A stretch of DNA of 28,121 nt from a virus, in IMG/VR virus record IMGVR_UViG_3300040959_000128, positions 1-28,121 of that record. The stretch is one strand, 5' to 3'. This document shows, one piece after another, positions 9,675-17,156 of the stretch. Both the position numbers and the translations under genes were made by a program. How positions within the stretch are numbered: position 1 is the stretch's first letter; each line of letters opens with the position of its first letter. The notes under the pieces are model-generated. The model saw only the letters and a list, made by a program, of their open reading frames with translations. It did not search any database and was not told the DNA's origin.

Positions 9675-10133
9675 TTACACCTTGATTTGATTGTAGCGGT
9701 AAAGCGCACCAGCCATCGTGGTGAATGCGCTAATGCGAGAGGCTTGAGCCGCAGCGCGACCCTCAGCACGAGTAGCAGCAGCTTGAGCAGTCAGCGTCAT
9801 GGATTCCATTGCACCCATGAAGTCAGAGCGGGCAGTGTCGCTCGACGCAATCTCCTTCTGCCGCTCAAGGAAGGCAGCAACAGATCGGTCAACGCCACTG
9901 ACATCGCGCCCCATAGAGGCAAACGATGCAACGTTGGCCGAGAGATTGTTGCGATACATCTCAAGTCGGTCGTTGTGGCTTTGCCGCGCCTTGGCCTCAT
10001 TCACCGAGCGCTGCGTCTCAATGTTGAAGGCGTTGAGTTCAGCGGCGTTCTTCTGTGCTTGACCAGCCGCAAGGGTGCCCATTGCGCCAACCGCAGAGGA
10101 CAGTCCCATCAATGCTGCAAAAGGAAAGGGCAT
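9675..10133 (-). CDS. Internal virion protein, gp14-like
   Basis: 152 residues with a hydrophobic N-terminus (FPFAALMGLSSAVGAMGTLA) followed by an amphipathic Ala/Arg/Glu-rich helical body. This is the usual look of gp14-type internal core proteins, which insert in the outer membrane during ejection (T7 gp14 is 196 residues). It starts directly on the stop of the tail tubular protein B gene (TAATG) and ends two bases before the gp15-like ATG, so the three genes are tightly coupled. There are no enzymatic motifs. An unrelated small structural protein is possible, but position and hydrophobic N-terminus favour gp14-like. Confidence 0.7.
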   Translation of the reverse strand: MPFPFAALMGLSSAVGAMGTLAAGQAQKNAAELNAFNIETQRSVNEAKARQSHNDRLEMYRNNLSANVASFASMGRDVSGVDRSVAAFLERQKEIASSDTARSDFMGAMESMTLTAQAAATRAEGRAAAQASRISAFTTMAGALYRYNQIKV

Positions 10134-12334
10134 TAGACTATCAACTCCGCAATCATGCCGTTCATCTGAAACGACAGGGGTTCATTCTGAGTTACCACAA
10201 TCTGTGGGTCACGACTATAACCGAGCAGCCTGATCTCCTTCTTGCCGCTGAACGGCGCTGTAGTGACCAGAGAGGTGGTGTTGAACTTTGCGGAGCGTGT
10301 CTCCCTCAAATCAACCACAATCGTTCCTACCCCCCTTACAGCGCCTGTGGCGGGGCCTGTGCCAAGGTTGGCATCAATCGGGTTGGTCGTCACGTTGACA
10401 GTGAAGGAGTAGCCGATATAGGCGCTCACATATGCCGAGTAGAGCGACAGGTCGATGTTACCAGACGCAACAGTCTTCTCGCCCAGATAGTCCTCGTTGC
10501 CATCAGCATCGACAGCAATGACATGCACTGAGGTTCCGTCATCAAAGTCAGCACTGACATTCGCAACGTTGGCGGTCAGAGTGTAGGACTTGGCGTTATC
10601 AAGCTGGTAGGTGTCGTCAAATTCGCAGAGGCGCAGGTCGGTATCGTCAAACCAGACCGAGGCAAAGAGACGGTCGTCAATCGAAACGATAGAGTGGAAG
10701 TCACCCTGCGTAGTCATACGCACCCAACCCGCCCGCTTTTCAGCGCGGTTTGAGTTGAACACTGCGCAGATGCCAGACTCCGAGGTATAGACCGCGTAAG
10801 TCTCAGCGCGCTCAAACGCACCGTTGACCACGGCAAAGTCGCGGAAGCCATCAATCAAATGCGAGGCAGGAGAGGACACCGAGGTCGAGGTGTAGGCGTC
10901 CTCGTCATCGGTGTAGAGGTATTCCCGAACCACGCGCCCGCCAGACTGCACAAAGATTGTCGCCCCATCCACGGAGGCAGGCTCAACGAAGTTGCACCCA
11001 TACGGAGTCTGCTTCCGGATTTGCGCATTAGTCGGCGTCAGCGCTTGGTTCAGGAATGTCGGAATGTATAGCTCAGAGGTCGCAGTGAAGACCTGCAAGT
11101 CCCGGTTTGAAACAAGATAGCGAATCTCGTTCACGTCCCCGGTCGAGGCAACAAGGGCAATAGCATCATCATCAGCAGCTTCGCCCACATCGAAGTTGAA
11201 GAAGCTGCCAGACTTGCTCAGCCAGATTGCATCAGGTTCATCAATGGTCCCACCAAAGGCCAAACGCCCTTCATGGAACTGCACAGCAGCAGGATAGCCG
11301 CGCACCGCAGAGAAGGATTGCTCAGACCAGTTGTTCGTCGGGGCATGGGTTACAACCTTGACGTAACCACCGCCATCTTCAGAAGCGTTTGCCGCAGAGC
11401 CAACAGTGATTGTGTAGGTGTTCTCGTCAATGATTGAACCAATGGTGCGAGTGCCGTTGATCTGACTGGCGTTGATACCACCAACAGCAGCAGCATCCTC
11501 AATGACGATAGTTTCGCCACCTTGATAACCATGATTGAGGTGAGTCACCTCAACGGTAGTGCTACCATCAATCGTGCGCAGTGGATTAAGAACAGCGAGA
11601 CGAATCTTCAGTTCATCAACCACAGTGCCAGTGGCAACCGTGGCAGAAGTCACGCTGGTAATCTCAATCTCCGATTCGCCGTAGCGCAGAATGACACCCT
11701 CGTGTGCGCCAGTCGTATCGAAGTAATCCTCGCTCGTGGTCAGCGTGACAGAGCCAGTCGTGCCAGACGGATCAAGCGTAACCGCTGCGCCATGGAATAC
11801 ACTGTAGGGCTGGTAGATTTGGTTGCCGTCAGCGCGCTGGTCAAAGCTGAACGGAGTAATCTCAAAGCTGGTCAGGCCAGTCCGGATAAGCATACGCGGC
11901 GCAAAGAGCGGGTGGGCAATGAACATGACATCGCCAGATTGCGCATGGGTATACTGGTAGATGTAGTCATGATCAAACGGCAGGGCGTCACCATTGGTGT
12001 CCTGCGTCAGCGTCGAAACCAGAGTGACCGTGCCGTTCTCAATCCGGAAGCAACGCACCTGCGCGTTCTCAATGGATATGATGTAGCGCTCGTCATCGGA
12101 GAAGATGAAGTGAACCAGCTTCGATTGCAGCGGCTTGGTGGTGTCACGAGTAATGCCAAAGTCATAGATGTTGCGCAGGCCGGGACGCTTAACCACACCG
12201 CCCTCAGCGCGCACCAAAACGTTTTCAAGCCTCTGAGCAGAGGCTTGGTAAATGGCAGAGTCAGTGCGGAAAATCGTGGAGTCGCTGATCTCGCCAAACT
12301 GGAAGCTGTTGATTGGAACGCGAACAGTCTGCAT
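10133..12334 (-). CDS. Tail tubular protein B, gp12-like (tail nozzle)
   Basis: 733 residues, close to T7 gp12 (794). The opening VPINSFQFGEISDSTIFRTD, then LENVLVRAEGGVVKRPGLR, is typical of podoviral tail nozzle proteins, as is the FHEGRLAFGGTIDEPDAIWLSKSG segment near the middle and the VQSGGRVVREYLYTDDEDAY segment later. It is expected to form the distal tail tube below the gp11-like adaptor. The ATG at 12334 overlaps the stop of the tail tubular A gene (TGATG), and the stop overlaps the gp14-like start. The protein is beta-rich with no catalytic motifs. Family identification is good. Confidence 0.9.
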   Translation of the reverse strand: MQTVRVPINSFQFGEISDSTIFRTDSAIYQASAQRLENVLVRAEGGVVKRPGLRNIYDFGITRDTTKPLQSKLVHFIFSDDERYIISIENAQVRCFRIENGTVTLVSTLTQDTNGDALPFDHDYIYQYTHAQSGDVMFIAHPLFAPRMLIRTGLTSFEITPFSFDQRADGNQIYQPYSVFHGAAVTLDPSGTTGSVTLTTSEDYFDTTGAHEGVILRYGESEIEITSVTSATVATGTVVDELKIRLAVLNPLRTIDGSTTVEVTHLNHGYQGGETIVIEDAAAVGGINASQINGTRTIGSIIDENTYTITVGSAANASEDGGGYVKVVTHAPTNNWSEQSFSAVRGYPAAVQFHEGRLAFGGTIDEPDAIWLSKSGSFFNFDVGEAADDDAIALVASTGDVNEIRYLVSNRDLQVFTATSELYIPTFLNQALTPTNAQIRKQTPYGCNFVEPASVDGATIFVQSGGRVVREYLYTDDEDAYTSTSVSSPASHLIDGFRDFAVVNGAFERAETYAVYTSESGICAVFNSNRAEKRAGWVRMTTQGDFHSIVSIDDRLFASVWFDDTDLRLCEFDDTYQLDNAKSYTLTANVANVSADFDDGTSVHVIAVDADGNEDYLGEKTVASGNIDLSLYSAYVSAYIGYSFTVNVTTNPIDANLGTGPATGAVRGVGTIVVDLRETRSAKFNTTSLVTTAPFSGKKEIRLLGYSRDPQIVVTQNEPLSFQMNGMIAELIV

Positions 12335-12918
12335 CAGCTACGCCTTTGTGCGATAAACCTCGAAGTGTTCAGCTTGCGCGTGGTCTGAGACTGCGAATCC
12401 AGACGGCGAGCTTGGATCATGAAGTAGTTGGCCTTCTGCTCCATCAGCGAAGAAAGCTGAGAGTCACGGGCAACCGAAGTCGCAAACACACCAGCCATCA
12501 TGTATTCAACCGCCACCACAAAGTAGGGAGGCCAGTTCGATTCGTCAGCGCGGAAGATGTAATCGGCAATCAGCGTCTCGTTCTCAGACGCATCGCAATA
12601 CACCTTGCGGCCATAGACATCATACTTGATCGGGCTGTCGTTGATCGTCACCGCATTCAGCATGATGCACTCAGACGGAAGCTGATAAGCCGCATCGAAG
12701 CGACCAGTCGGTGCAGAGGCAATCCGGTTAAGCTGCGCTTGGTCAGTGGCAAAGCGCCAGCGACTATTCGTCAGGGCAGACCGAGCAATGTCTTCATACA
12801 TTGCATCTGCAACAGAGGACTCCGCAGTGCCGTCCTCAAAAGACTGAATCGCCTCCCCACCAATCAGAAGGGAAGCGCGCGAACAAATCTTGATCGGAGT
12901 GTTGGCAACTGAGGTCAT
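12334..12918 (-). CDS. Tail tubular protein A, gp11-like (adaptor)
   Basis: 194 residues, almost the same as T7 gp11 (196), with the family pattern: an N-terminal KICSRASLLIGGEAIQSFEDGTAE segment, an ARSALTNSRWRFATDQAQLNR segment and a central Tyr/Asp-rich part. It would form the ring joining portal to nozzle. The gene follows the capsid gene across a UUCG hairpin. The ATG at 12918 has no clear Shine-Dalgarno; the bases before it are the hairpin's 3' arm and GACTTTCC. Expression may therefore be low relative to capsid, which would fit stoichiometry (inference). Confidence 0.88.
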   Translation of the reverse strand: MTSVANTPIKICSRASLLIGGEAIQSFEDGTAESSVADAMYEDIARSALTNSRWRFATDQAQLNRIASAPTGRFDAAYQLPSECIMLNAVTINDSPIKYDVYGRKVYCDASENETLIADYIFRADESNWPPYFVVAVEYMMAGVFATSVARDSQLSSLMEQKANYFMIQARRLDSQSQTTRKLNTSRFIAQRRS

Positions 12919-12925
12919 GGAAAGT

Positions 12926-12945
12926 CGGGGGGCCGAAGCCCCCCG
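12926..12945 (-). terminator. C(UUCG)G hairpin after the major capsid gene
   Basis: Read on the minus strand it is CGGGGGGC-TTCG-GCCCCCCG, an 8-bp all-GC stem closed by the very stable C(UUCG)G tetraloop, followed by GACTTTCC. It begins 7 bases after the capsid stop. The U tract is short, so it may be a partial terminator that favours capsid mRNA over downstream tail genes. The structure is seen directly; attenuation is inference. Confidence 0.8.
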
Positions 12946-12951
12946 TCCCTA

Positions 12952-13761
12952 TTAGTTGTTGTCGAGGACTTCGTAGACGCCGTTGGAATCAATCACAACA
13001 GCACCCATCGACATCATCGAATTGGCGAGGTGCGCTGCCTTCATCGGGACGTAGTTCACTTCCGTCTGAATGTCAGCGTTCACGCCAAGGCCAACTGCCG
13101 AGGTGTGGTAGAGGTAGTTCTTACCACCAGCAACAGCCGAGGTCGAGAAGACCTTGATGCCCATGAATTCCTTCATGGTCATGCCGCCTGCGAAGGGCAG
13201 GTTCTGCGGACCAACATAATCCGAGCTTGCAAACTCGGTGATGTTGAACAGATCGGCGTAGCCTGCGGGCGACATGGCGAGGTAACGCTGACCGTCTTCC
13301 GGGATGTCGGCAGTGCCGAGAGTCTCGAACATGGTCAGGAAGTCACCCTTAACCAGAGCGCCGGAAGTGTCGGCAATCTGAGTCGCGTTGGCACCTGCAT
13401 CAAGAGCGGTGGTGATGATGTCGTCGGTCTTGCGGCCAAGGGCAGCAGCAGCCGACTGAGCAACAGCCTGACGCTCGTTGATATTGATCTTCAGCTCGTC
13501 GAGCTTGTCGATCAGTTCCGGCGCGTAGTAGTCCGCCATGGTGCATTCGGCGTAGGTGTGCGCCAGCTCCATGGTGGTAACGTCACCGTTACGGGATTTC
13601 GTGGAAGCAGTGCCTGCACCAATTTTCTGGAAGCGGGCAGTCGAGCCAGTCACGTTGGTAGTGCGAACGGTGTTCCGGAGCTTGGAACCCATGCGCTGAT
13701 ACGCAAGGTGAACTTCAGTCTCGAACTGCTTGATGAAGGCTTGGTCGATAGTGTTAGCCAT
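12952..13761 (-). CDS. Major capsid protein
   Basis: 269 residues starting MANTIDQAFIKQFETEVHLA. It has the pattern of podoviral HK97-fold capsid proteins: an N-terminal helix, a basic strand region (RFQKIGAGTA), a MELAHTYAECTMADYYAPE segment, a long spine-like helix (INERQAVAQSAAAALGRKTDDII), and a C-terminal domain with LAMSPAGYADLF and a hydrophobic end (MSMGAVVIDSNGVYEVLDNN). It is shorter than T7 gp10A (345). It lies after scaffold and the gp13-like gene and before a strong hairpin. AGGA lies ahead of the ATG at 13761. A promoter-like motif lies 133 bases upstream. This is expected to be the most abundant virion protein. Confidence 0.9.
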   Translation of the reverse strand: MANTIDQAFIKQFETEVHLAYQRMGSKLRNTVRTTNVTGSTARFQKIGAGTASTKSRNGDVTTMELAHTYAECTMADYYAPELIDKLDELKININERQAVAQSAAAALGRKTDDIITTALDAGANATQIADTSGALVKGDFLTMFETLGTADIPEDGQRYLAMSPAGYADLFNITEFASSDYVGPQNLPFAGGMTMKEFMGIKVFSTSAVAGGKNYLYHTSAVGLGVNADIQTEVNYVPMKAAHLANSMMSMGAVVIDSNGVYEVLDNN

Positions 13762-13793
13762 TTCTACAGTCCTAGTTTGAGTTGCGTTCAGAC

Positions 13794-13827
13794 GGGTATC
13801 CGCTCTCTCACATCACAGAGGGTATCC
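13794..13827 (-). repeat. Paired GGATACCC repeats in the capsid leader
   Basis: The octamer GGATACCC occurs twice on the minus strand, at 13794-13801 and 13820-13827, in the 77-base gap between the gp13-like stop and the capsid ATG. The repeats are seen directly; their role is unknown. Confidence 0.3.
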
Positions 13828-13838
13828 TTGCGGGCCTC

Positions 13839-14369
13839 TCAGTGCATTACGGGCCGTGACATCAAACTATGAACATTGTCTTGGTTTTCTTTGCAACGCA
13901 CAAAATGCACAAAGTCTACGCCATCGACTCCGGACATTCCGACTGCTTCAAAGCCAAGATGGGCCAGCCATTGATGAATCATGCCATTGCGAATCCAGAC
14001 CCGGCATTCAATCTCATCAAAGAAGTGGTGGTAGTAGCGAATCAACTCAGGACTGGCTCTGGCAAAGCGAACCCAGTTCTTGTGCATGTCCTTGGAGAAC
14101 ATGGCCCACATCATGCCCTCGTCAGTCAGTCCAGTCATCGCTAGGATTTTCTCGCCCTTGGTTACAACGAACACCATCTGTTCGTCAGCCAAGTGCAGCA
14201 GCATCGGTAGCTGGTTCTCCCGATCCAAGCCATACGCCTGCTCAAGCTCCTTGATATTGTCGGTGCTGAGGTTTTCGTAGAACGGGATGATGTGCCTGCG
14301 CCGCAACTTGTGCAGCGCAAGGCCATGAGATTCAATCAGCGGCTTAGCCGTAGAGCTTTCTGAAGCCAT
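13839..14369 (-). CDS. gp13/GNAT-like phage protein
   Basis: 176 residues with an acetyltransferase-like pattern: a central FVVTKGEKILAMTGL strand-turn, a helix with RASPELIRYYHHFF, a strand ECRVWIRNG, then MIHQWLAHLGFEAVG, which resembles the last GNAT helix-strand. T7-like phages often carry such a protein near capsid (gp13/DUF2833-type). In T7 gp13 is needed for correct virion core assembly, and enzymatic activity has not been established by this sequence. The ATG at 14369 lies inside the scaffold 3' end (26-base overlap) and follows AGGTGGAAG. The 3' part carries the promoter-like motif at 13894-13904 that would serve the capsid gene. Confidence 0.7.
   Translation of the reverse strand: MASESSTAKPLIESHGLALHKLRRRHIIPFYENLSTDNIKELEQAYGLDRENQLPMLLHLADEQMVFVVTKGEKILAMTGLTDEGMMWAMFSKDMHKNWVRFARASPELIRYYHHFFDEIECRVWIRNGMIHQWLAHLGFEAVGMSGVDGVDFVHFVRCKENQDNVHSLMSRPVMH
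13894..13904 (-). promoter_or_regulatory. Candidate late promoter core, copy C (TTTGTGCGTTG)
   Basis: TTTGTGCGTTG on the minus strand inside the 3' end of the gp13-like gene, 133 bases upstream of the capsid ATG. A second partial copy (TTTGTGCATT) overlaps it immediately upstream at about 13904-13913. See the four-copy motif finding. Confidence 0.5.
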
Positions 14370-15078
14370 CTTCCACCTGCTTTACAAAGTGGGGGTCGCG
14401 GCTAGACGGGTCGAAGTAGCGCGGATCGCGCATCATTTCGCGCAGTGCTTGCTCATTGACGCCACTTGCGGATGCCGTTTCCCCAGAGAAGGAACCATCC
14501 TTAGTAGCCTCCATAATGGCTTCCAATGCAAGTATGCCTTCATGGCTTTCGCACATCCGCTCAATCGCAGGCATGGCCTCCTTGGGGAAGAACTTGCTGG
14601 CAAACATAGAAGCAGCGCTGATCCGGTCGTTGGCATTCTCGCCAAGTTTCTTGGACTCAGCTTCGAGGTTGGGCTGATTCCCCATGACTGCTTCCGCATA
14701 CATGGCAATGCCCTGCTCGAACTCTTCTTGGCTGTAGCCGTTCTCGAAGGCGTGATCAGACCACCACTTCAGCAGCTTGTTATCGACAGCAAGCTCACCA
14801 TCGACAGACTCAGGAAGCTGATAGTCACCAGCAGTAGCAGGCCGATCCTTGTAGGCGTCAGCTTGCAACTCAGCCATAAGCTCTTCGCGCAGGCTTTCCT
14901 TGTTCGAGCCTAGCTTCTTCTCAAGCTCCTTGTAGGCATTCGCCAGATCGTCAGGCGTCTTGTATTTGCCAAGAAGAAGCTCACCCTCGGTAGACGGCGG
15001 AGTCTCAGTGGTCTCGGTGGCCTCAGTGGTCTCGGTGGCTTCGGTGGTTTCACCAGCCGACAGTAGGCTATCGCTCAT
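14344..15078 (-). CDS. Capsid assembly scaffold protein
   Basis: 244 residues, acidic and helix-rich, with a low-complexity N-terminus (TTEATETTEATETTETPP, residues ~11-30) and a central segment LLGKYKTPDDLANAYKELEKKLG, which is typical of podoviral scaffolds. It ends with a basic/aromatic helix (DPHFVKQVEDGFRKLYG), the sort of C-terminal helix-turn-helix that contacts capsid subunits in other phages. Its place between portal and capsid supports the call. The ATG overlaps the upstream stop (ATGA), and the 3' end overlaps the gp13-like start. It should act inside the procapsid and leave before packaging. Confidence 0.88.
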   Translation of the reverse strand: MSDSLLSAGETTEATETTEATETTETPPSTEGELLLGKYKTPDDLANAYKELEKKLGSNKESLREELMAELQADAYKDRPATAGDYQLPESVDGELAVDNKLLKWWSDHAFENGYSQEEFEQGIAMYAEAVMGNQPNLEAESKKLGENANDRISAASMFASKFFPKEAMPAIERMCESHEGILALEAIMEATKDGSFSGETASASGVNEQALREMMRDPRYFDPSSRDPHFVKQVEDGFRKLYG

Positions 15079-15338
15079 TTCTTTTTGCTCCTGTGCGCGT
15101 GTGAGATACGCTGCTCAATAAGGCCAACGAGATACCGCTGGCCTTCGAGGTGGCGTAGTTCCTCAGTGGTCACATTGGGGCCGTTCACCATCTCAATGGT
15201 GATTGAGCGCAGATACCTCAGCACTTCCTTCCCGGTTGGCGTCCCGAATATCTCTGCGATATTCATGCTGACTTCTATGTCGTCTTCCCGCTTTCGCTGG
15301 AGTCCGTCGATGCCAATGTTAACCCGGCTGTTGCTCAA
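15075..15338 (-). CDS. Bbp19-like small phage protein
   Basis: 87 residues with the pattern FGTPTGKEVLRYLR, then GPNVTTEELRHLEGQRYLVGLIEQRI, which I recognise as the Bbp19-type phage family often found between portal and scaffold genes. Function is unknown; a head-assembly or scaffold accessory role is inferred from position. The TTG at 15338 is the earliest plausible start and overlaps the portal 3' end by 20 bases. An ATG 24 codons later (MNIAEIFGTP) is an alternative. The C-terminus is strongly basic (RSKKK), and the stop overlaps the scaffold ATG. Confidence 0.65.
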   Translation of the reverse strand: MSNSRVNIGIDGLQRKREDDIEVSMNIAEIFGTPTGKEVLRYLRSITIEMVNGPNVTTEELRHLEGQRYLVGLIEQRISHAHRSKKK

Positions 15339-16863
15339 GGGGCATACCCTGTTGCTGTTGCTGTTGCTGCATCGCCATCTGCTGCGCCAATGCAGCTATT
15401 TGTTTACGCTGCTCTTCGTCTCGAATCAAGGACTCTGGCACACCAAACTTCTTTGCGAGGTGAATTGCCGTTTGCTCACCGTCGATTAGAAGCTGCAACA
15501 TCTCAGGGCCGAAGACACCGCCGACAAGCTCAAGGAAACGGGCCACCGAAGAGATGTCTTGGTTAGCCTGTGCTTGCGCCAGAGGGGACACAGATTTGAT
15601 CTTGACCTCCCTGCCGTTTACGGTAGGAACCTCAATGCGGCCCTGCTTCTTGAGTATGTAAATTACTCTCTGAAGCACGGGCTGCACGAGTTCCGCTTGC
15701 AGCCGCCCGAAGGCAGCACCGATGCGGCGAGACAGGTCAGCCATCCGCTCAGCAACCTCAGTCGCAGTCGCGGGCGTCTTGTCCGGATTCCCAAGCATAT
15801 CGTTGTAAAGCGCGCGCTTAATGTTCAGACGCATGTCGCTGAGAATGAGCTGCGCTACGTCAAACCTGCCAGCAGCATTGATAGGCTGAAGGCCAGAACT
15901 ACCCATTGCTTTCGGAATGATAGAACCCGGAACAAGGTTGATCGTGTCGGGGTTGATAACGCCATCGTCTTCCATCTGATAAATGCCAGAGATAGACATC
16001 TGCGCATTCTCAAGAATCATCTCAATGGTCAGGTTCGTCGTCTTGATAGCAGCGAGGCCATTGATCAGCGGGCCACGGCCATAGACTTCACCAGCGCACT
16101 TCGACCAGCGGAAGCAGACAAACGGGTTCGAGCCAAGACCCTTCATCTCCTTCTTGTGAAGGACGGTCTCGGTCTTGAGGCAGATCGCGTAGTGGTAATA
16201 CGCCTCTTCGTTTTTCTTGTCGTAGTCACGGCACACCACCTCAAGCACAGTGGTCTCCGCTTCCTTGCCCATCTGATTCATCACCTTCGCATCGAAGGTA
16301 GCGTTGGGATACATCACGGGCAGATGATCAAACTTGACCTTCTTGCGCTCACGATAGACGTGATCAATGCGATCATCCGGCCCAGTATCAAGCACCACAT
16401 GCGGCAACGGGATTGCTGAGAAGACGACCGGGTTTACCGCGTCACCTTCTTCCACGCACAGAATGCCCGTCCCGACCGCCAAATCCATGAAGGACTCGTG
16501 AACCTCTTGTGCGAAGTTGGAGTTTTGAATGACTTCAAAGACATACTCCGTAACTTCGTCCAGTTCATTATCGACCTCATCTCTCTGTTCAGGTGGAACC
16601 TCACTGCCAGAAACCAGATCAGCCCATCGCGCAAAGTTCGGAACAAGACCAGACTGAAGACGGCTGGCAAATTCCTGCACACCGACCACAGCAGTCTCGT
16701 CAAAAATCTTGTCGTCGCGGCGCTGACCCGCTTCTTCATAGTAGAAAGATTCTCGTTGAGGGAGTGCGTATTCATAGCACTCTTCAAAGAGAGGAACCCA
16801 GTTCTCTCGGAACGCCTTCGCCTTGCGATAGCGTTCGATGTATCGTTTGGCGAGACTGTCCAT
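15319..16863 (-). CDS. Portal (head-tail connector) protein, gp8-like
   Basis: 514 residues versus 536 for T7 gp8. The N-terminal YIERYRKAKAFRENWVPLFE, EECYEYALPQRESFY and then FASRLQSGLVPNFARW are hallmark portal segments of T7-like phages. The middle has NPFVCFRWSKCAGEVYGRGP and an IKTTNLTIEMILENAQ helix, and the crown region TPATATEVAERMADLSRRIGA is also typical. It ends in a glutamine run (about eight Gln, CAA/CAG repeats at ~15350-15372). It would form the dodecameric ring at one capsid vertex for DNA packaging and tail attachment. The ATG is coupled to the upstream stop (TAATG). Confidence 0.93.
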   Translation of the reverse strand: MDSLAKRYIERYRKAKAFRENWVPLFEECYEYALPQRESFYYEEAGQRRDDKIFDETAVVGVQEFASRLQSGLVPNFARWADLVSGSEVPPEQRDEVDNELDEVTEYVFEVIQNSNFAQEVHESFMDLAVGTGILCVEEGDAVNPVVFSAIPLPHVVLDTGPDDRIDHVYRERKKVKFDHLPVMYPNATFDAKVMNQMGKEAETTVLEVVCRDYDKKNEEAYYHYAICLKTETVLHKKEMKGLGSNPFVCFRWSKCAGEVYGRGPLINGLAAIKTTNLTIEMILENAQMSISGIYQMEDDGVINPDTINLVPGSIIPKAMGSSGLQPINAAGRFDVAQLILSDMRLNIKRALYNDMLGNPDKTPATATEVAERMADLSRRIGAAFGRLQAELVQPVLQRVIYILKKQGRIEVPTVNGREVKIKSVSPLAQAQANQDISSVARFLELVGGVFGPEMLQLLIDGEQTAIHLAKKFGVPESLIRDEEQRKQIAALAQQMAMQQQQQQQGMPLEQQPG

Positions 16864-17096
16864 TAGCCGAACCTACCAAGGAATCCAGCACCGCTGCCGC
16901 TGGTAATCAGAGAACGGCGACCAGTGCCACCGCCTGTCCCGGCGCGCGTGGTGCGCGAAGAAATGGCTTCACCAATGTCCTCACGCTTTTGCTCGGCGCG
17001 GCGGCGAATCTCTTCCTGCTTCTGAGCTTCAGCCTCAGCGCGTTGAGTGGCTGCGGCTTGCTTCTCGGCCTCGCTCGGCCCACTGCTGAAACACAT
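16863..17096 (-). CDS. Small 'MCF' protein, unknown function
   Basis: 77 residues, MCFSSGPSEAEKQAAATQ, then a charged Glu/Lys/Arg/Gln helix and a Gly-rich C-terminus with GGTGRRSLITSGSGAG. The ATG at 17096 has an excellent GAAGGAG site; the frame could extend to a TTG at 17138, but that has no such site. It lies between terminase and portal and overlaps the portal start (TAATG). It shares its MCF start and a G-x-RRSL motif near the C-terminus with the 58-residue protein at 19168-19344. Likely virion- or packaging-associated by location; no function is known to me. Confidence 0.7.
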   Translation of the reverse strand: MCFSSGPSEAEKQAAATQRAEAEAQKQEEIRRRAEQKREDIGEAISSRTTRAGTGGGTGRRSLITSGSGAGFLGRFG

Positions 17097-17145
17097 GTCT
17101 AACTCCTTCGGTTTGTTCCTGCTAAACACAGGAATCAAATTTTCT

Positions 17146-17156
17146 CAATGCACAAA
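17146..17156 (-). promoter_or_regulatory. Candidate late promoter core, copy B (TTTGTGCATTG)
   Basis: CTAGTTTGTGCATTGA on the minus strand; the TAG is the terminase large subunit stop codon, so the motif abuts the end of that gene. It is 50 bases upstream of the MCF/portal group start. It shares the flanking CTAG and A with copy A. Confidence 0.55.

Noticed and set aside
11522-12388. Long plus-strand open frame opposite tail tubular protein B
   Set aside because: It has no ribosome site or recognisable domain, and the minus-strand frame is a clear structural gene.
13030-13872. 280-residue plus-strand frame opposite the capsid gene
   Set aside because: Antisense shadow; the capsid frame is strongly supported and the antisense product resembles no protein.
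15350-15372. Trinucleotide repeat as a microsatellite or regulatory repeat
   Set aside because: It simply encodes the polyglutamine C-terminus of the portal, common in portal proteins.
15559-16419. 286-residue plus-strand frame opposite the portal
   Set aside because: Antisense shadow of the portal gene, with shadow-like His/Arg/Leu composition and no family features.
17097-17138. Longer start (TTG 17138) for the MCF protein
   Set aside because: The ATG at 17096 has a perfect GAAGGAG site inside this extension, and its MCF start matches that of the other small protein.
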